Part shown: piece by piece, positions 35,819 to 44,292 of the stretch
Numbering within the stretch: the stretch's first letter is position 1
Layout: each line of letters begins with the position of its first letter
DNA from: CAITSH01 sp945892985
Lineage (GTDB): Bacteria > Pseudomonadota > Gammaproteobacteria > Burkholderiales > SG8-39
Direction of reading: 5' to 3'
Length of the DNA: 49,915 nucleotides
NCBI GenBank assembly: GCA_945892985.1
Contig: CAMDDU010000029.1
Coordinates: 1-49,915, forward strand
Notes under the pieces: generated by a model
Seen by the model: the letters and a program-made list of their open reading frames with translations, nothing else
Database searches by the model: none
Told to the model about the DNA's origin: nothing
Made by a program: the position numbers and the translations under genes

Positions 35819-36808
35819 ATGAAGCCTGCCGCGCCAAGCCTGCCCGTTAATTACGATGATATCGCCGCTGCCGCGAAACGGCTGGAGGGCAAGGCGCACC
35901 GCACGCCGGCGCTGAGCTCGCGCACGGTTGACGCGCGCACCGGTGCGACGGTTTTTTTCAAGTGCGAGAACCTGCAGCGCATGGGCGCGTTCAAGTTTCG
36001 CGGTGCGTTCAACGCGCTGTCACAGTTGTCGGCGGAACAAAAAAAGCGCGGCGTGCTGGCCTACTCGTCGGGCAACCATGCCCAGGCCATCGCGCTGTCG
36101 GGCAGCATGCTGGGCATCAACACCGTCATTGTCATGCCCGATGACGCGCCGCAGGTCAAGCTCGAGGCCACGCGCGGCTATGGCGCCGAGGTCATCGTTT
36201 ACGACAAGCAAAAGACCTCGCGCGAGGCGCTTTCCGCCAAGTTGGCGGGCGAGCGCGGACTGGCGCTGATTCCACCCTTCAACCATGCGCACGTGGTGGC
36301 CGGGCAGGGCACGGCGGCAAAGGAGCTGATCGAGGATGTCGGCCCGCTTGACTACCTGCTGGTGTGTTGTGGCGGCGGTGGGCTGCTTTCGGGCTGTGCC
36401 ATCGCGGCGAACCGGCTGTCGCCCGACTGCCGCGTGATCGGCGTCGAGCCCGAGGCGGGAGACGACGTGACGCGGTCCTTCCGGACTAAAACGCTGCAGT
36501 CCTGCCATAACCCGGACACCATCGCCGACGGTGCGCGAACGCATAGCGCCGGCGACATCACCTTCCCCTTGATCCTGCATTACGTGCACGACATGCTGAC
36601 AGTGAACGACACCGAATTGGCGCGAACCATGTTCTGGATCTGGGAGCGCATGAAAATCGTCGTTGAGCCCACCGGCGCACTCGCTGCCGCGGCGCTGCTC
36701 GAAGGCAAGCTTGGCGCCGCCGTCAGGGGCAAGCGCGTCGGCATCCTTATTTCCGGCGGCAACGTCGATCTCAGGGATGCGGCGCGCCTGCTGCTCAAGA
36801 GCGTGTGA
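35819..36808 (+). CDS. PLP-dependent threonine dehydratase / serine racemase family enzyme
   Basis: The 329-residue fold-type II PLP enzyme has the Schiff-base lysine in MGAFKFRGAFNAL near residue 60, SSGNHAQAIA near residue 84 for the substrate carboxylate, the phosphate loop GGGGLLSG near residue 183, and a C-terminal SGGNVD. It lacks the C-terminal regulatory domain of IlvA, so it is a catabolic-type threonine/serine ammonia-lyase, threo-3-hydroxyaspartate dehydratase or racemase. It is last on the plus strand after mocA, 69 bases downstream; a link to the cox cluster is not evident. Confidence 0.87.
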   Translation: MKPAAPSLPVNYDDIAAAAKRLEGKAHRTPALSSRTVDARTGATVFFKCENLQRMGAFKFRGAFNALSQLSAEQKKRGVLAYSSGNHAQAIALSGSMLGINTVIVMPDDAPQVKLEATRGYGAEVIVYDKQKTSREALSAKLAGERGLALIPPFNHAHVVAGQGTAAKELIEDVGPLDYLLVCCGGGGLLSGCAIAANRLSPDCRVIGVEPEAGDDVTRSFRTKTLQSCHNPDTIADGARTHSAGDITFPLILHYVHDMLTVNDTELARTMFWIWERMKIVVEPTGALAAAALLEGKLGAAVRGKRVGILISGGNVDLRDAARLLLKSV

Positions 36809-36874
36809 GCAGGCTTGTCGGACGATTTGGCCCAAGTGCGGGCGCAGCACCAAGGCAGCGGCAGCGTTTGCGCT

Positions 36875-36914
36875 AGTCCTGGTGTTCTGTTGTCCTGCTG
36901 TCCTGCTGTACTGG
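36875..36914. repeat. 8-bp-periodic array (TGTCCTGC units)
   Basis: Five consecutive octamers read AGTCCTGG, TGTTCTGT, TGTCCTGC, TGTCCTGC and TGTACTGG. The unit closely resembles the array at 21199-21246. Confidence 0.65.
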
Positions 36915-36926
36915 TGACAATGCCAG

Positions 36927-36989
36927 GGTCAGACCACGACTTCCTCCAGTTTGCTTGGGGTGCGGGGCCCCGGAAGAAGTGATCTGACC
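36927..36989. repeat. Imperfect inverted repeat with GGTCAGA ends (possible REP/MITE relic)
   Basis: GGTCAGACCACGACTTCC at the left end is mirrored by the reverse complement of GGAAGAAGTGATCTGACC at the right, with 15 of 18 positions matching, around a 27-base centre. Sequences with GGTCAGA ends accompany REP-associated (Y1) transposases in many proteobacteria. No transposase is present here, so this would be a non-autonomous remnant. Confidence 0.55.
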
Positions 36990-37009
36990 GTGACGCTGTC
37001 GCCGCGCGC

Positions 37010-37732
37010 CTAGGTGAAGTCCAGGCGCGTCTCGATGGTGATGCCGAACAGCTCTATGGGCGCGAGCCCGCCCCTGGCCATTTCGGGCAGGGCCTCGGTG
37101 TTGGTCACGCTGTTGGTCACACCGTTGGTCGGGGCGCAGCTGTCCTGCAGCGCCTTGTTGACGTCCGCGCTGAACACAATCTCCCCGGCCCGGGCGCGGT
37201 GCATGAAACGCAGCGCCAATTCGACGCAGTCACCAAACACGGTATAGCGCTGCAGGTCGGCCGTGTCGGACAGGCCGACCACCGCCTCGCCGCTGTTGAG
37301 CCCGATGCCAAGTGCGGTGCGCAAACCGAATTCCTCTGCCCATTCGTCGGCCATCGCCTGGGCGCCGGCCTGCATCTGGTGTGCGCAGGTGATGGCCTGA
37401 CGCAGCGCTTCGTGTCGCGCGCCTTCAATGCCGCCGCGGATGCCGAATGCGGCCAGGAGCGTGTCACCCTGTATGTTGACTATGACGCCGCCATTGCATT
37501 CGATTATTTCATTCATTCTGGAGCAGAAGGTGTCGAGCATGGCCAGCACGGTGTGGGCCGACAGCATTTGCGAGTTCTGCTTGAAGCCGCGTAGGTCGGC
37601 GCACAAAACCACGACATCGCGGCGATCGCTTTGCTTGAGTGAACGCAGGCTGATTCGCGCAAGGGCGGGGCGGCCTGCGACCGGTGGGAGCTGGCTTGCC
37701 ATGGTGAATTGGGAAACGTGCAGGTCTGTCAT
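37010..37732 (-). CDS. Class III nucleotidyl cyclase-like protein with altered active site
   Basis: The ATG at 37732 gives 240 residues, almost all one cyclase homology domain. VVVLCADLRGFKQNSQML matches the first metal-binding strand, VNIQGDTLLAAFG the second metal region, GIGLNSGEAVVG the central glycine loop and YTVFGDCVELALRFM the catalytic helix. Two key positions differ: the base-contacting lysine before QGD is N, and the transition-state asparagine of the usual VNxAxR is E (VELALR), while the arginine is kept. It may therefore be inactive, use another nucleotide or act as a ligand sensor. No sensor domain is attached. It is monocistronic. Confidence 0.8.
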   Translation of the reverse strand: MTDLHVSQFTMASQLPPVAGRPALARISLRSLKQSDRRDVVVLCADLRGFKQNSQMLSAHTVLAMLDTFCSRMNEIIECNGGVIVNIQGDTLLAAFGIRGGIEGARHEALRQAITCAHQMQAGAQAMADEWAEEFGLRTALGIGLNSGEAVVGLSDTADLQRYTVFGDCVELALRFMHRARAGEIVFSADVNKALQDSCAPTNGVTNSVTNTEALPEMARGGLAPIELFGITIETRLDFT

Positions 37733-37842
37733 GGCTGCAGAATAAGTGCGGCCGAAGCATCCGTCTGTGCTAAAGGTCACACTTCGTCACACTTGCCGGC
37801 ATGTTCCTGTGGCTTTTGGGACGAACGGTGCGAAATTGCACA

Positions 37843-38424
37843 TTAACGGCGCGTCCACACCTGCCAGCGTTCCCTGCCGGCGAACACCGGCAGGGAATCT
37901 GCGACTGGTTCATCGGCATTGCAGGCGAAGGACGGGGCTATCAAGGCGGCGAGTTGCCCGGCGGCAAGGCCGAAGGGCGGACCGCGCAGTTCGTCGCTGA
38001 AGAAATAAAACCCGGCGACGCGTCCGCCTGGCCGCAATAGTTCGCCAATGCGCGCGGCATAGCCGGGCCACAGGTGGCGGGGCAGGGCGCAAAGAAACGC
38101 GCGCTCGTAAATGAGGTCCACCTCGGGCGCGTCAAAGTCAAAGAAGTCGGCCAGGTGCACGCGGTCGGCGAGTTCGCCCAACGCAACGCGTGCCCGCGCT
38201 ATCGCCGCGGGTGTGTAGTCTATGGCATGCACCGTCCAGCCCGCCGCAGCAAAGGCGCGCACCTCGTAGGCGGAGCCGCAACCGGGGATTAGCACCCGCG
38301 CCGGTGCGGTGACGGCGAGAAATCGCGTCAGGCGTGCTGGTGTCTGGCCGGCGTCCCAGGGGATGATGCCCTCGATAAAGCGCTTTTCCCAGAACTCGGG
38401 CAGGGAGGGATCTTGCTTGCTCAC
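37843..38424 (-). CDS. SAM-dependent methyltransferase, thiopurine methyltransferase-like
   Basis: The 193-residue protein begins PEFWEKRFIEGIIPWDAGQTPARL, the typical TPMT start. It has the SAM motif VLIPGCGSAYEVRAFAAAGW near residue 44, followed by VHAIDYTPAAIARA. The segment DLIYERAFLCALPRHLWPGYAARIGELLRPGG is also conserved in TPMT relatives that methylate thiol, tellurite, selenite or small xenobiotics. Length is slightly shorter than classical TPMT. No functional partner is adjacent. Confidence 0.87.
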   Translation of the reverse strand: MSKQDPSLPEFWEKRFIEGIIPWDAGQTPARLTRFLAVTAPARVLIPGCGSAYEVRAFAAAGWTVHAIDYTPAAIARARVALGELADRVHLADFFDFDAPEVDLIYERAFLCALPRHLWPGYAARIGELLRPGGRVAGFYFFSDELRGPPFGLAAGQLAALIAPSFACNADEPVADSLPVFAGRERWQVWTRR

Positions 38425-38569
38425 GATTATTCCTCGGTGGTCGTTGTGCCAAGGCGCCGGTTTGCTGCTAGCGCCGCGGGCATGGTGATGCGTTGGGCAG
38501 GGTCTTATTCTAGCCGCGATGGGCTGGATTTTTGGCCTGTCCGGAGGGTGGGGAAGAAGTGGTAAAATA

Positions 38570-38578
38570 CTGATTATT
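38570..38578 (+). promoter_or_regulatory. Candidate extended -10 promoter for glyA
   Basis: TGGTAAAAT fits an extended -10 element (TGn plus a TATAAT-like box), about 90 bases before the glyA start. No -35 hexamer is obvious, as expected for this promoter class. Confidence 0.4.
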
Positions 38579-38613
38579 CGACGTTTGACCGTCTTTTTCT
38601 TTTAAATGCGGGT

Positions 38614-38651
38614 CAGGGTGGTTTTGTGCCCGGACCTGCGCACCCACCCTG
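38614..38651 (+). promoter_or_regulatory. Leader hairpin just before the glyA ribosome site
   Basis: CAGGGTGG (38614-38621) pairs with CCACCCTG (38644-38651), and GTGC pairs with GCAC inside. The stem ends five bases before AAGGA, the ribosome site of glyA. No T-run follows. It could control translation or be bound by a regulator. It matches no riboswitch that I recognise. Confidence 0.5.
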
Positions 38652-38670
38652 CCGCAAGGACTGTCGTCAC

Positions 38671-39918
38671 ATGTTTGATCACAAGCAGACTCTCGCCCAA
38701 GCTGATCCGGAAATCTGGGCCGCCGTGCGCGCTGAAAACCAGCGCCAGGAAGATCACATCGAGTTGATCGCTTCGGAGAACTATGTCAGCGCCGCGGTGT
38801 TGCAGGCGCAGGGTTCGCAGTTGACCAACAAATACGCCGAAGGCTACCCGGGCAAACGCTATTACGGCGGCTGCGAATTTGTCGATGTGGCCGAGCAACT
38901 GGCCATAGCCCGGGTGAAAAAGCTGTTTGGCGCCGAAGCCGCCAACGTACAGCCCAACTCCGGTTCGCAGGCCAACCAGGCGGTGTTCTTTGCCATGCTC
39001 AAGCCCGGGGACACCTTTCTTGGCATGTCCCTCGCCATGGGCGGCCACCTGACCCACGGTTCGGCCGTCAACATGAGCGGCAAGTGGTTCAATGTGCTCA
39101 GCTACGGTCTCAATGCCAAAGAGGAAATCGATTACGACGCAATGGAAACCCTGGCGCGTGAGAAAAAGCCCAAGCTGATCCTCGCCGGGGCCTCGGCCTA
39201 CTCGCTGCGCATTGATTTCGAGCGCTTCGCGCGCATCGCCAAGGAAGTGGGTGCGTATTTCATGGTCGATATGGCCCACTATGCCGGTCTGGTGGCCGCG
39301 GGCGAGTACCCGAACCCGGTGGGTGTCGCCGATTTTGTCACCAGCACCACGCACAAGACGCTGCGCGGTCCGCGCGGCGGCATCATCCTGATGAAGGCCG
39401 AACACGAAAAAGCCATCAACTCGGCCATTTTCCCCGGCATCCAGGGCGGTCCGCTGATGCACGTCATTGCCGCCAAGGCGGTGGCCTTCGGTGAGGCACT
39501 GCGCCCCGACTTCAAGGCTTACCAGAAACAGGTGATCATCAACGCACGCGTCATGGCCGAGACCCTGGCCAAGCGCGGACTGCGCATTGTTTCCGGGCGC
39601 ACCGAAAGCCATGTGTTCCTGCTCGACCTGCAGGCCAAGCACATTACCGGCAAGGACGCCGAGGTGGCGCTCGGGCTGGCACACATCACCGTCAACAAGA
39701 ATGCCATTCCCAACGACCCGCAAAAGCCTTTCGTCACCAGCGGCATTCGCATCGGCTCACCGGCCATGACCACGCGCGGCTTTGGCGACAAGGAGGCGGT
39801 CAAGGTGGCAAACCTGATCGCCGACGTGCTGGACGCGCCGGCTGACGAGGCCAAGCTGGCGCGCGTGCGCACCGGCGTCGCCGAGCTTTGCGACGCTTTT
39901 CCCGTCTATGGCGCATAA
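38671..39918 (+). CDS. glyA: Serine hydroxymethyltransferase
   Basis: GlyA interconverts serine and glycine with tetrahydrofolate and feeds one-carbon metabolism. The ATG at 38671 gives 415 residues, the standard length. Family motifs are ELIASENYVS near the N-terminus, NKYAEGYPGKRYYGGCEFVD, HLTHGSAVN, DMAHYAGLVAAG and the PLP lysine motif TSTTHKTLRGPRGG near residue 227. A longer reading to 38626 only adds leader sequence. It is first of the glyA-nrdR-ribD block, an order common in betaproteobacteria, with nrdR 9 bases downstream. Confidence 0.97.
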   Translation: MFDHKQTLAQADPEIWAAVRAENQRQEDHIELIASENYVSAAVLQAQGSQLTNKYAEGYPGKRYYGGCEFVDVAEQLAIARVKKLFGAEAANVQPNSGSQANQAVFFAMLKPGDTFLGMSLAMGGHLTHGSAVNMSGKWFNVLSYGLNAKEEIDYDAMETLAREKKPKLILAGASAYSLRIDFERFARIAKEVGAYFMVDMAHYAGLVAAGEYPNPVGVADFVTSTTHKTLRGPRGGIILMKAEHEKAINSAIFPGIQGGPLMHVIAAKAVAFGEALRPDFKAYQKQVIINARVMAETLAKRGLRIVSGRTESHVFLLDLQAKHITGKDAEVALGLAHITVNKNAIPNDPQKPFVTSGIRIGSPAMTTRGFGDKEAVKVANLIADVLDAPADEAKLARVRTGVAELCDAFPVYGA

Positions 39919-39927
39919 GGCAAACCG

Positions 39928-40398
39928 ATGAAATGTCCTTATTGCAAGGCCGACGACACCTCGGTCATTGATTCGCGCCTGTCCGAGGATGGCGACAGCG
40001 TGCGCCGCCGCCGCGAATGCGGCGACTGCAGCAAGCGTTTCACCACCTACGAGCGGGTGGAGTTGTCCATGCCGATGGTGGTCAAGTCCAACGGCAACCG
40101 CATCGCCTACGACCGCGAGCGCATGCGCATCGGCTTCATGCGCGCGCTGCACAAGCGTCCGGTGCCCACGCCGAACGTCGATGACGCGATTGCCCGGGTT
40201 GAGCAGCGCATCCTCGCCCTTGGCGAGCGCGAGGTCAAAAGCCGTGTCATCGGTGAAATGGTCATGCGTGAACTGAAAAAAATGGACGATGTCGCCTACA
40301 TCCGTTTCGCCTCGGTGTACGAAGACTTCCAGCGTGTAGATGATTTTCGCGACGCCATTGCACAGGTGCGCAAGCCCGGCGCCAAGCGCGCCCGCTGA
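39928..40398 (+). CDS. nrdR: Transcriptional repressor NrdR
   Basis: NrdR represses ribonucleotide reductase genes. The 156-residue protein has the N-terminal zinc ribbon (CPYCKADDTSVIDSR and RRRECGDCSKRFTTYER, with all four cysteines). An ATP-cone domain follows (about residues 49-139: VVKSNGNRIAYDRERMRIGFMRALHKRPV, then SVYEDFQRVDDF). It lies 9 bases after glyA in the expected operon order. No NrdR box or nrd gene was seen in the window. Confidence 0.97.
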   Translation: MKCPYCKADDTSVIDSRLSEDGDSVRRRRECGDCSKRFTTYERVELSMPMVVKSNGNRIAYDRERMRIGFMRALHKRPVPTPNVDDAIARVEQRILALGEREVKSRVIGEMVMRELKKMDDVAYIRFASVYEDFQRVDDFRDAIAQVRKPGAKRAR

Positions 40399-40500
40399 CT
40401 GCACCCCTTTAACCCTTGCCCCGTTTGCGGGGAGAGGAGCGGGTGAGGGGGCAGGCGCCTGTGACCATCATCCAAAACATGTATTGCCTGATACCGACTC

Positions 40501-41589
40501 ATGACTTCCTTCTCCCCCGCTGACAACCTGCACATGGGCGAGGCCCTGGGCCTGGCCGAAAAAGGCCTGTGGACCACCAGCCCCAACCCGCGCGTGGGCT
40601 GTGTCATCGTCAAGAATGGAGAGGTTATCGGGCGCGGCTGGCACGAAAAGGCCGGCGAGGCGCATGCCGAGCTTAATGCGCTGCGCGAAGCGGGCGCGCG
40701 TGCGGCCGGCGCCACCGTCTACGTCACGCTAGAGCCCTGCGACCATCACGGCCGCACCCCGCCGTGTACCGATGTGTTGATCGCCGCCAAGCCGGCGCGC
40801 GTGGTCGCGGCGATGCAGGATCCCAATCCGCAGGTCGCCGGCGCCGGGTTCGCGAAACTGCGCGCCGCCGGTATCCTCGTCGAGAGCGGGTTGATGAAGG
40901 AGGAGGCGAGCGAGCTCAATATGGGCTTTGTCGCGCGCATGACGCGCGGGCGGCCCTGGGTGCGCATGAAAATTGCCGCCACGCTGGACGGCCGTACCGC
41001 ACTTGCCAACGGGCAGAGCCAGTGGATCACCGGACCCGACGCGCGACGCGACGGCCACGGCTGGCGTGCCCGCGCCTGCGCGCTGCTTACCGGGATAGGC
41101 ACGGTGCGCGATGACGACCCGCAACTGACGGTGCGCGATGTGGCGAGCCCGCGCCAGCCGCTGCGCGTGGTGGTTGATTCAAAACTGCAAATCGCGCCCA
41201 CCGCACGCATTCTTGAGGGCGGCGGCCTGCTGGTGTTCAGCGCCGTCGAGGATGGCGAGAAAATCAAGGCGCTCGCGGATCGCGGTGCCGAAGTGGTGGT
41301 GCTCGCCAACCCGCAGGGCAAGACCGATCTGACGGCCATCATGCGCGAACTTGCGCGCCGCGGCATGAATGAAGTGCATGTCGAATCGGGCAGCAAGCTC
41401 AACGGATCGCTGCTTGCGGCCGGCGTGGTCGACGAACTGCTGCTCTATTACGCGCCGAGCCTGCTGGGTGATGCAGCACGCGGCATGTTCAATTTGCCGG
41501 AGTTTGTTGCGCTTGAGCAAAAAATCTCCTTGCGGTTTCACGACGTGCGGCGGATTGGTGATGATTTGCGGATTCTGGCGAGACTGTAG
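40501..41589 (+). CDS. ribD: Bifunctional riboflavin biosynthesis deaminase/reductase RibD
   Basis: RibD deaminates the pyrimidine intermediate of riboflavin synthesis and then reduces its ribosyl side chain with NADPH. The 362-residue protein has the cytidine-deaminase zinc site HAELNAL near residue 59 and PCDHHGRTPPCTDVL near residue 80 in the first 145 residues. The reductase domain has RPWVRMKIAATLDGRTALANGQSQWITGPDARRDGH, LTGIGTVRDDDPQLTVR and a late EVHVESGSKLNGSLL. Both halves are complete. It follows nrdR by about 100 bases holding a small CCCCG/CGGGG hairpin. Confidence 0.96.
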   Translation: MTSFSPADNLHMGEALGLAEKGLWTTSPNPRVGCVIVKNGEVIGRGWHEKAGEAHAELNALREAGARAAGATVYVTLEPCDHHGRTPPCTDVLIAAKPARVVAAMQDPNPQVAGAGFAKLRAAGILVESGLMKEEASELNMGFVARMTRGRPWVRMKIAATLDGRTALANGQSQWITGPDARRDGHGWRARACALLTGIGTVRDDDPQLTVRDVASPRQPLRVVVDSKLQIAPTARILEGGGLLVFSAVEDGEKIKALADRGAEVVVLANPQGKTDLTAIMRELARRGMNEVHVESGSKLNGSLLAAGVVDELLLYYAPSLLGDAARGMFNLPEFVALEQKISLRFHDVRRIGDDLRILARL

Positions 41590-41872
41590 ATCTGCCATAG
41601 GCGTGATGACAGGTGAGTGGGGCTTGTTGCGGGGCAGGCTGGGGCGAGCGGGGCGAACGCCAGGCGGGCAGCACGGCCGCGCCAAAACGCGCATCAATAG
41701 CGGGTCTCCAGCCATTCCCCCCTGACTGTTGTCCTTGTATCTGCTTGTGTCAGCGAAAGCGTGAATCCATGTTGGTGTGGCGTCGCTGCGTCAGCCGTTT
41801 CTTCTTCTTTGGATGATCGCGTGGGCGTTGTTTTACGTCTTACGTCAAGCCCTCTCCGGTAGAATTCTCCCC

Positions 41873-42745
41873 ATGCGAAGCAAACTATTTGTTCCCGGTT
41901 CCCGTCCCGAACTTTTCGCCAAGGCGCTGGCCAGCGCCGCTGATGCGATTTCCTTTGACCTCGAAGATGCTGTCGATCCGTCGCGCAAGACTGCAGCGCG
42001 TGAAGCGGTGCGCGTGTTTCTCGCATCGCCGGAGGCGGCGGTGTCGAAAAAACTGCTGATCGTGCGCGTCAATGCACTCGGCACGCCTTATTTCGAAGAG
42101 GACGTGCGCGCCGTAGTGTCCCCGCGCCTCAACCTGCTTAATCTGCCCAAACCGGAATCGGCTGACGATGTGCGCGCCGCGGTCGCGGCCCTGTCTCGTG
42201 CCGAAGCGGAAAAGGGCCTCGAGGCCACGATCGGCATTCTGGCCAATATTGAATCGCCGCGCGGCTTGCGCAGCGCGGCGGCGATCGCGACTGCTGATGC
42301 GCGTGTGTTGGGCCTGCAACTGGGCTTTGGCGACCTGCTCGAACCGCTCTCCATCGACCGTTACAGCGCTGCCGCAATCCAGCAGGTACAGCTTGATGTG
42401 CGCCTTGCCGCAGGCGAGGCGGGTATCTGGGCTTATGACGCCGCTTGGGCGGCGGTGAAGGACCCGGACGGCTACCGGCGCGAAGCCGAGGCGGCGCGAC
42501 GCCTCGGTTACATCGGCAAGAGTTGCATCCACCCGAGCCAGATCGCCCTGGCCAACGACGTGTTCCGTCCCAGCGATGAGGACATCGCGCAGGCGGTGCG
42601 CGTGCTCGACGCCTGGCACAAGGCGGAAAAAGACGGTGTCGGCGCGATCATGGTCGACGGGCGAATGATAGACGCGCCTTTCGCCCAACGCGCCGCGGCG
42701 ATTGTTGCCGTGGCGCGGCAATTCGGCCTGCTGCCATCGCAATGA
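41873..42745 (+). CDS. CitE-like lyase / HpcH-HpaI aldolase family protein
   Basis: The ATG at 41873 gives 290 residues starting MRSKLFVPGSRPELFAKAL, the classical CitE opening. Mg(II)/CoA-site motifs are visible: SFDLEDAVDPSRK near residue 27, VRVNALGTPYFEEDV, NLPKPESADDV, IESPRGLRSA and GYIGKSCIHPSQIALAND. The relatives are citrate lyase beta subunit, citramalyl-CoA lyase and malyl-CoA thioesterase. The CoA-transferase gene just downstream suggests joint action on a CoA thioester, such as an itaconate- or mesaconate-type pathway. TAGAAT at 41860-41865, near the start, may be a -10 box. Confidence 0.88.
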   Translation: MRSKLFVPGSRPELFAKALASAADAISFDLEDAVDPSRKTAAREAVRVFLASPEAAVSKKLLIVRVNALGTPYFEEDVRAVVSPRLNLLNLPKPESADDVRAAVAALSRAEAEKGLEATIGILANIESPRGLRSAAAIATADARVLGLQLGFGDLLEPLSIDRYSAAAIQQVQLDVRLAAGEAGIWAYDAAWAAVKDPDGYRREAEAARRLGYIGKSCIHPSQIALANDVFRPSDEDIAQAVRVLDAWHKAEKDGVGAIMVDGRMIDAPFAQRAAAIVAVARQFGLLPSQ

Positions 42746-42752
42746 GTTCGAT

Positions 42753-43028
42753 GTGAGTCCCGTCAGTCACGTTATTACGGGGGTGCCCGGCTACAGCTTT
42801 GAATTATGGTGGGGGATACGCGCACCGGCCGGGGTGCCGCGCGAGACTGTGAACGTACTCAACACAGAAATAAACCGCATCCTCGCAACGGCTAAGATGA
42901 AAGCGTTTCTGGCCAACGAGGGCGCCGAGCCGGCGCGACTGACGCCCGAGGCGTTTGCCGGCCGCCTGCGCGGGGAAATTCTTCAATGGAAGCGTATCGC
43001 CCGCGAGGCGGGCATACAGGCGGAGTGA
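42753..43028 (+). pseudogene. C-terminal remnant of a Bug-family binding protein
   Basis: About 90 residues match only the last third of a Bug protein: GVPGYSFELWWGIRAPAGVP, ETVNVLNTEINRIL and a final EILQWKRIAREAGIQ. The signal peptide and the first two thirds are missing, so it is a decayed gene. The frame can be read from a GTG at 42753, just after the CitE-like stop, but no intact domain would result. It lies between the lyase and CoA-transferase genes on the same strand, where an intact Bug gene is a common companion. Confidence 0.8.
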
Positions 43029-43032
43029 TGCG

Positions 43033-44292
43033 ATGAGCGTGAGGGCGAAAGCAGGTGATGGCAACAGTCCGGTGAAGCGCGACTACACGCCGGGAGCGCC
43101 GGGCGCCCTTGACGGGGTGCGTGTGCTCGATTTGTCGCGGCTGGTTGCCGGTAACACGCTCACCCAGGTGCTGGCCGATTTTGGCGCCGAAGTGATCAAG
43201 GTCGAGCCCCCTGCGGGCGATACGCTGCGTGCCTGGAAGGTGATGGACGTCGAGACCAACTGGAAGCTTTACGCGCGTAACAAAAAAAGTCTGGGTCTCG
43301 ATTTGCACCAGCCCGAGGCGCGCCGTCTCTTGCTTGATCTGGTGCCTTCGGCGGCGATGCTGGTGGAGAGCTACCGTCCGGGCGTGCTCGAGGAAATGGG
43401 CTTGTCGGCGCAAGTGCTGCACGCAAGCAATCCCGGTCTGGTCATCGTGCGCATTTCCGGCTGGGGCCAGCAGGGGCCCTATAAGCGGCGCCCGGGCTTC
43501 GGCACGCTGGTCGAGGGCATGTCTGGCTTTGCTTCGATGAACGGATTTGCCGATCGCGAGCCGGTGCTGCCGCCGATGTATCTTGCCGACACCATCGCCG
43601 GCCTGTATGGCGCCACCGGCGCGATGATCGCGCTGCGTGAAGTTGAGCACAACGGCGGGCGCGGCCAGGTCATAGATCTGCCGCTGCTCGATCCAATGTT
43701 CGCAGTGCTGGGGCCGCAGGCGGCCAACCACCGGCTAAGCGGTGAGGTGAAAAAGCGCGTTGGCAGCGGCTCGACCAACTCGGGGCCGCGCAACGCTTAC
43801 CGCTGCAGCGACGGCAAATATGTCGGTCTGTCGGCCTCTACGCAAAAAATGGCCGGGCGCCTGTTCCGTTCCATAGGCCGGGCCGATTTGTTCGTAGACC
43901 CGCGCTATTGCACTAATGCGGGCCGCGTGCGTAATGCCAGCGAACTTGACGCTATCATTGGCGCGTTTATCGCGACACGCTCGCAGGCTGACAACGTGGC
44001 CTTTTTTGAAAAAGCCGAGGTCACCATAGGGCCGATTTATGACATCACGCAAATTCTCCAAGATCCGCACGTGATCGCGCGTGAACTTGTCGCTGATTAT
44101 CCGGATGCCGACATGGGCGCCTTCCCGATGCACCATGTGGTGCCGCGCCTCGAAGGCACGCCGGGCGCTATCCGCTCCCCCGCGCCGTCCATCGGCCAGC
44201 ACAACCGCGCGCTGCTGGCGGAATTGGGCTTGGATGAGGCGGCATACGTAAAACTGCTCGCCGCCGGCGTGGCCTGCGAAGACAAGCGTTGA
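43033..44292 (+). CDS. Class III CoA-transferase (CaiB/BaiF family)
   Basis: The ATG at 43033 gives 419 residues. Family features are LDGVRVLDLSRLVAGNTLTQVLADFGAEVIKVEPPAGD at the N-terminus and NKKSLGLDLHQPEARRLLLDL. The region LVESYRPGVLEEMGL precedes a conserved RISGWGQQGPYKRRPGFGTLVEGMSGF. The catalytic aspartate should be the one in MYLADTIAGLYGATGAM. It probably moves CoA between carboxylic acids; the upstream CitE-like lyase is a likely partner. It starts 5 bases after the decayed Bug gene and is followed by a CTGGAAA-type hairpin. Confidence 0.92.
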   Translation: MSVRAKAGDGNSPVKRDYTPGAPGALDGVRVLDLSRLVAGNTLTQVLADFGAEVIKVEPPAGDTLRAWKVMDVETNWKLYARNKKSLGLDLHQPEARRLLLDLVPSAAMLVESYRPGVLEEMGLSAQVLHASNPGLVIVRISGWGQQGPYKRRPGFGTLVEGMSGFASMNGFADREPVLPPMYLADTIAGLYGATGAMIALREVEHNGGRGQVIDLPLLDPMFAVLGPQAANHRLSGEVKKRVGSGSTNSGPRNAYRCSDGKYVGLSASTQKMAGRLFRSIGRADLFVDPRYCTNAGRVRNASELDAIIGAFIATRSQADNVAFFEKAEVTIGPIYDITQILQDPHVIARELVADYPDADMGAFPMHHVVPRLEGTPGAIRSPAPSIGQHNRALLAELGLDEAAYVKLLAAGVACEDKR

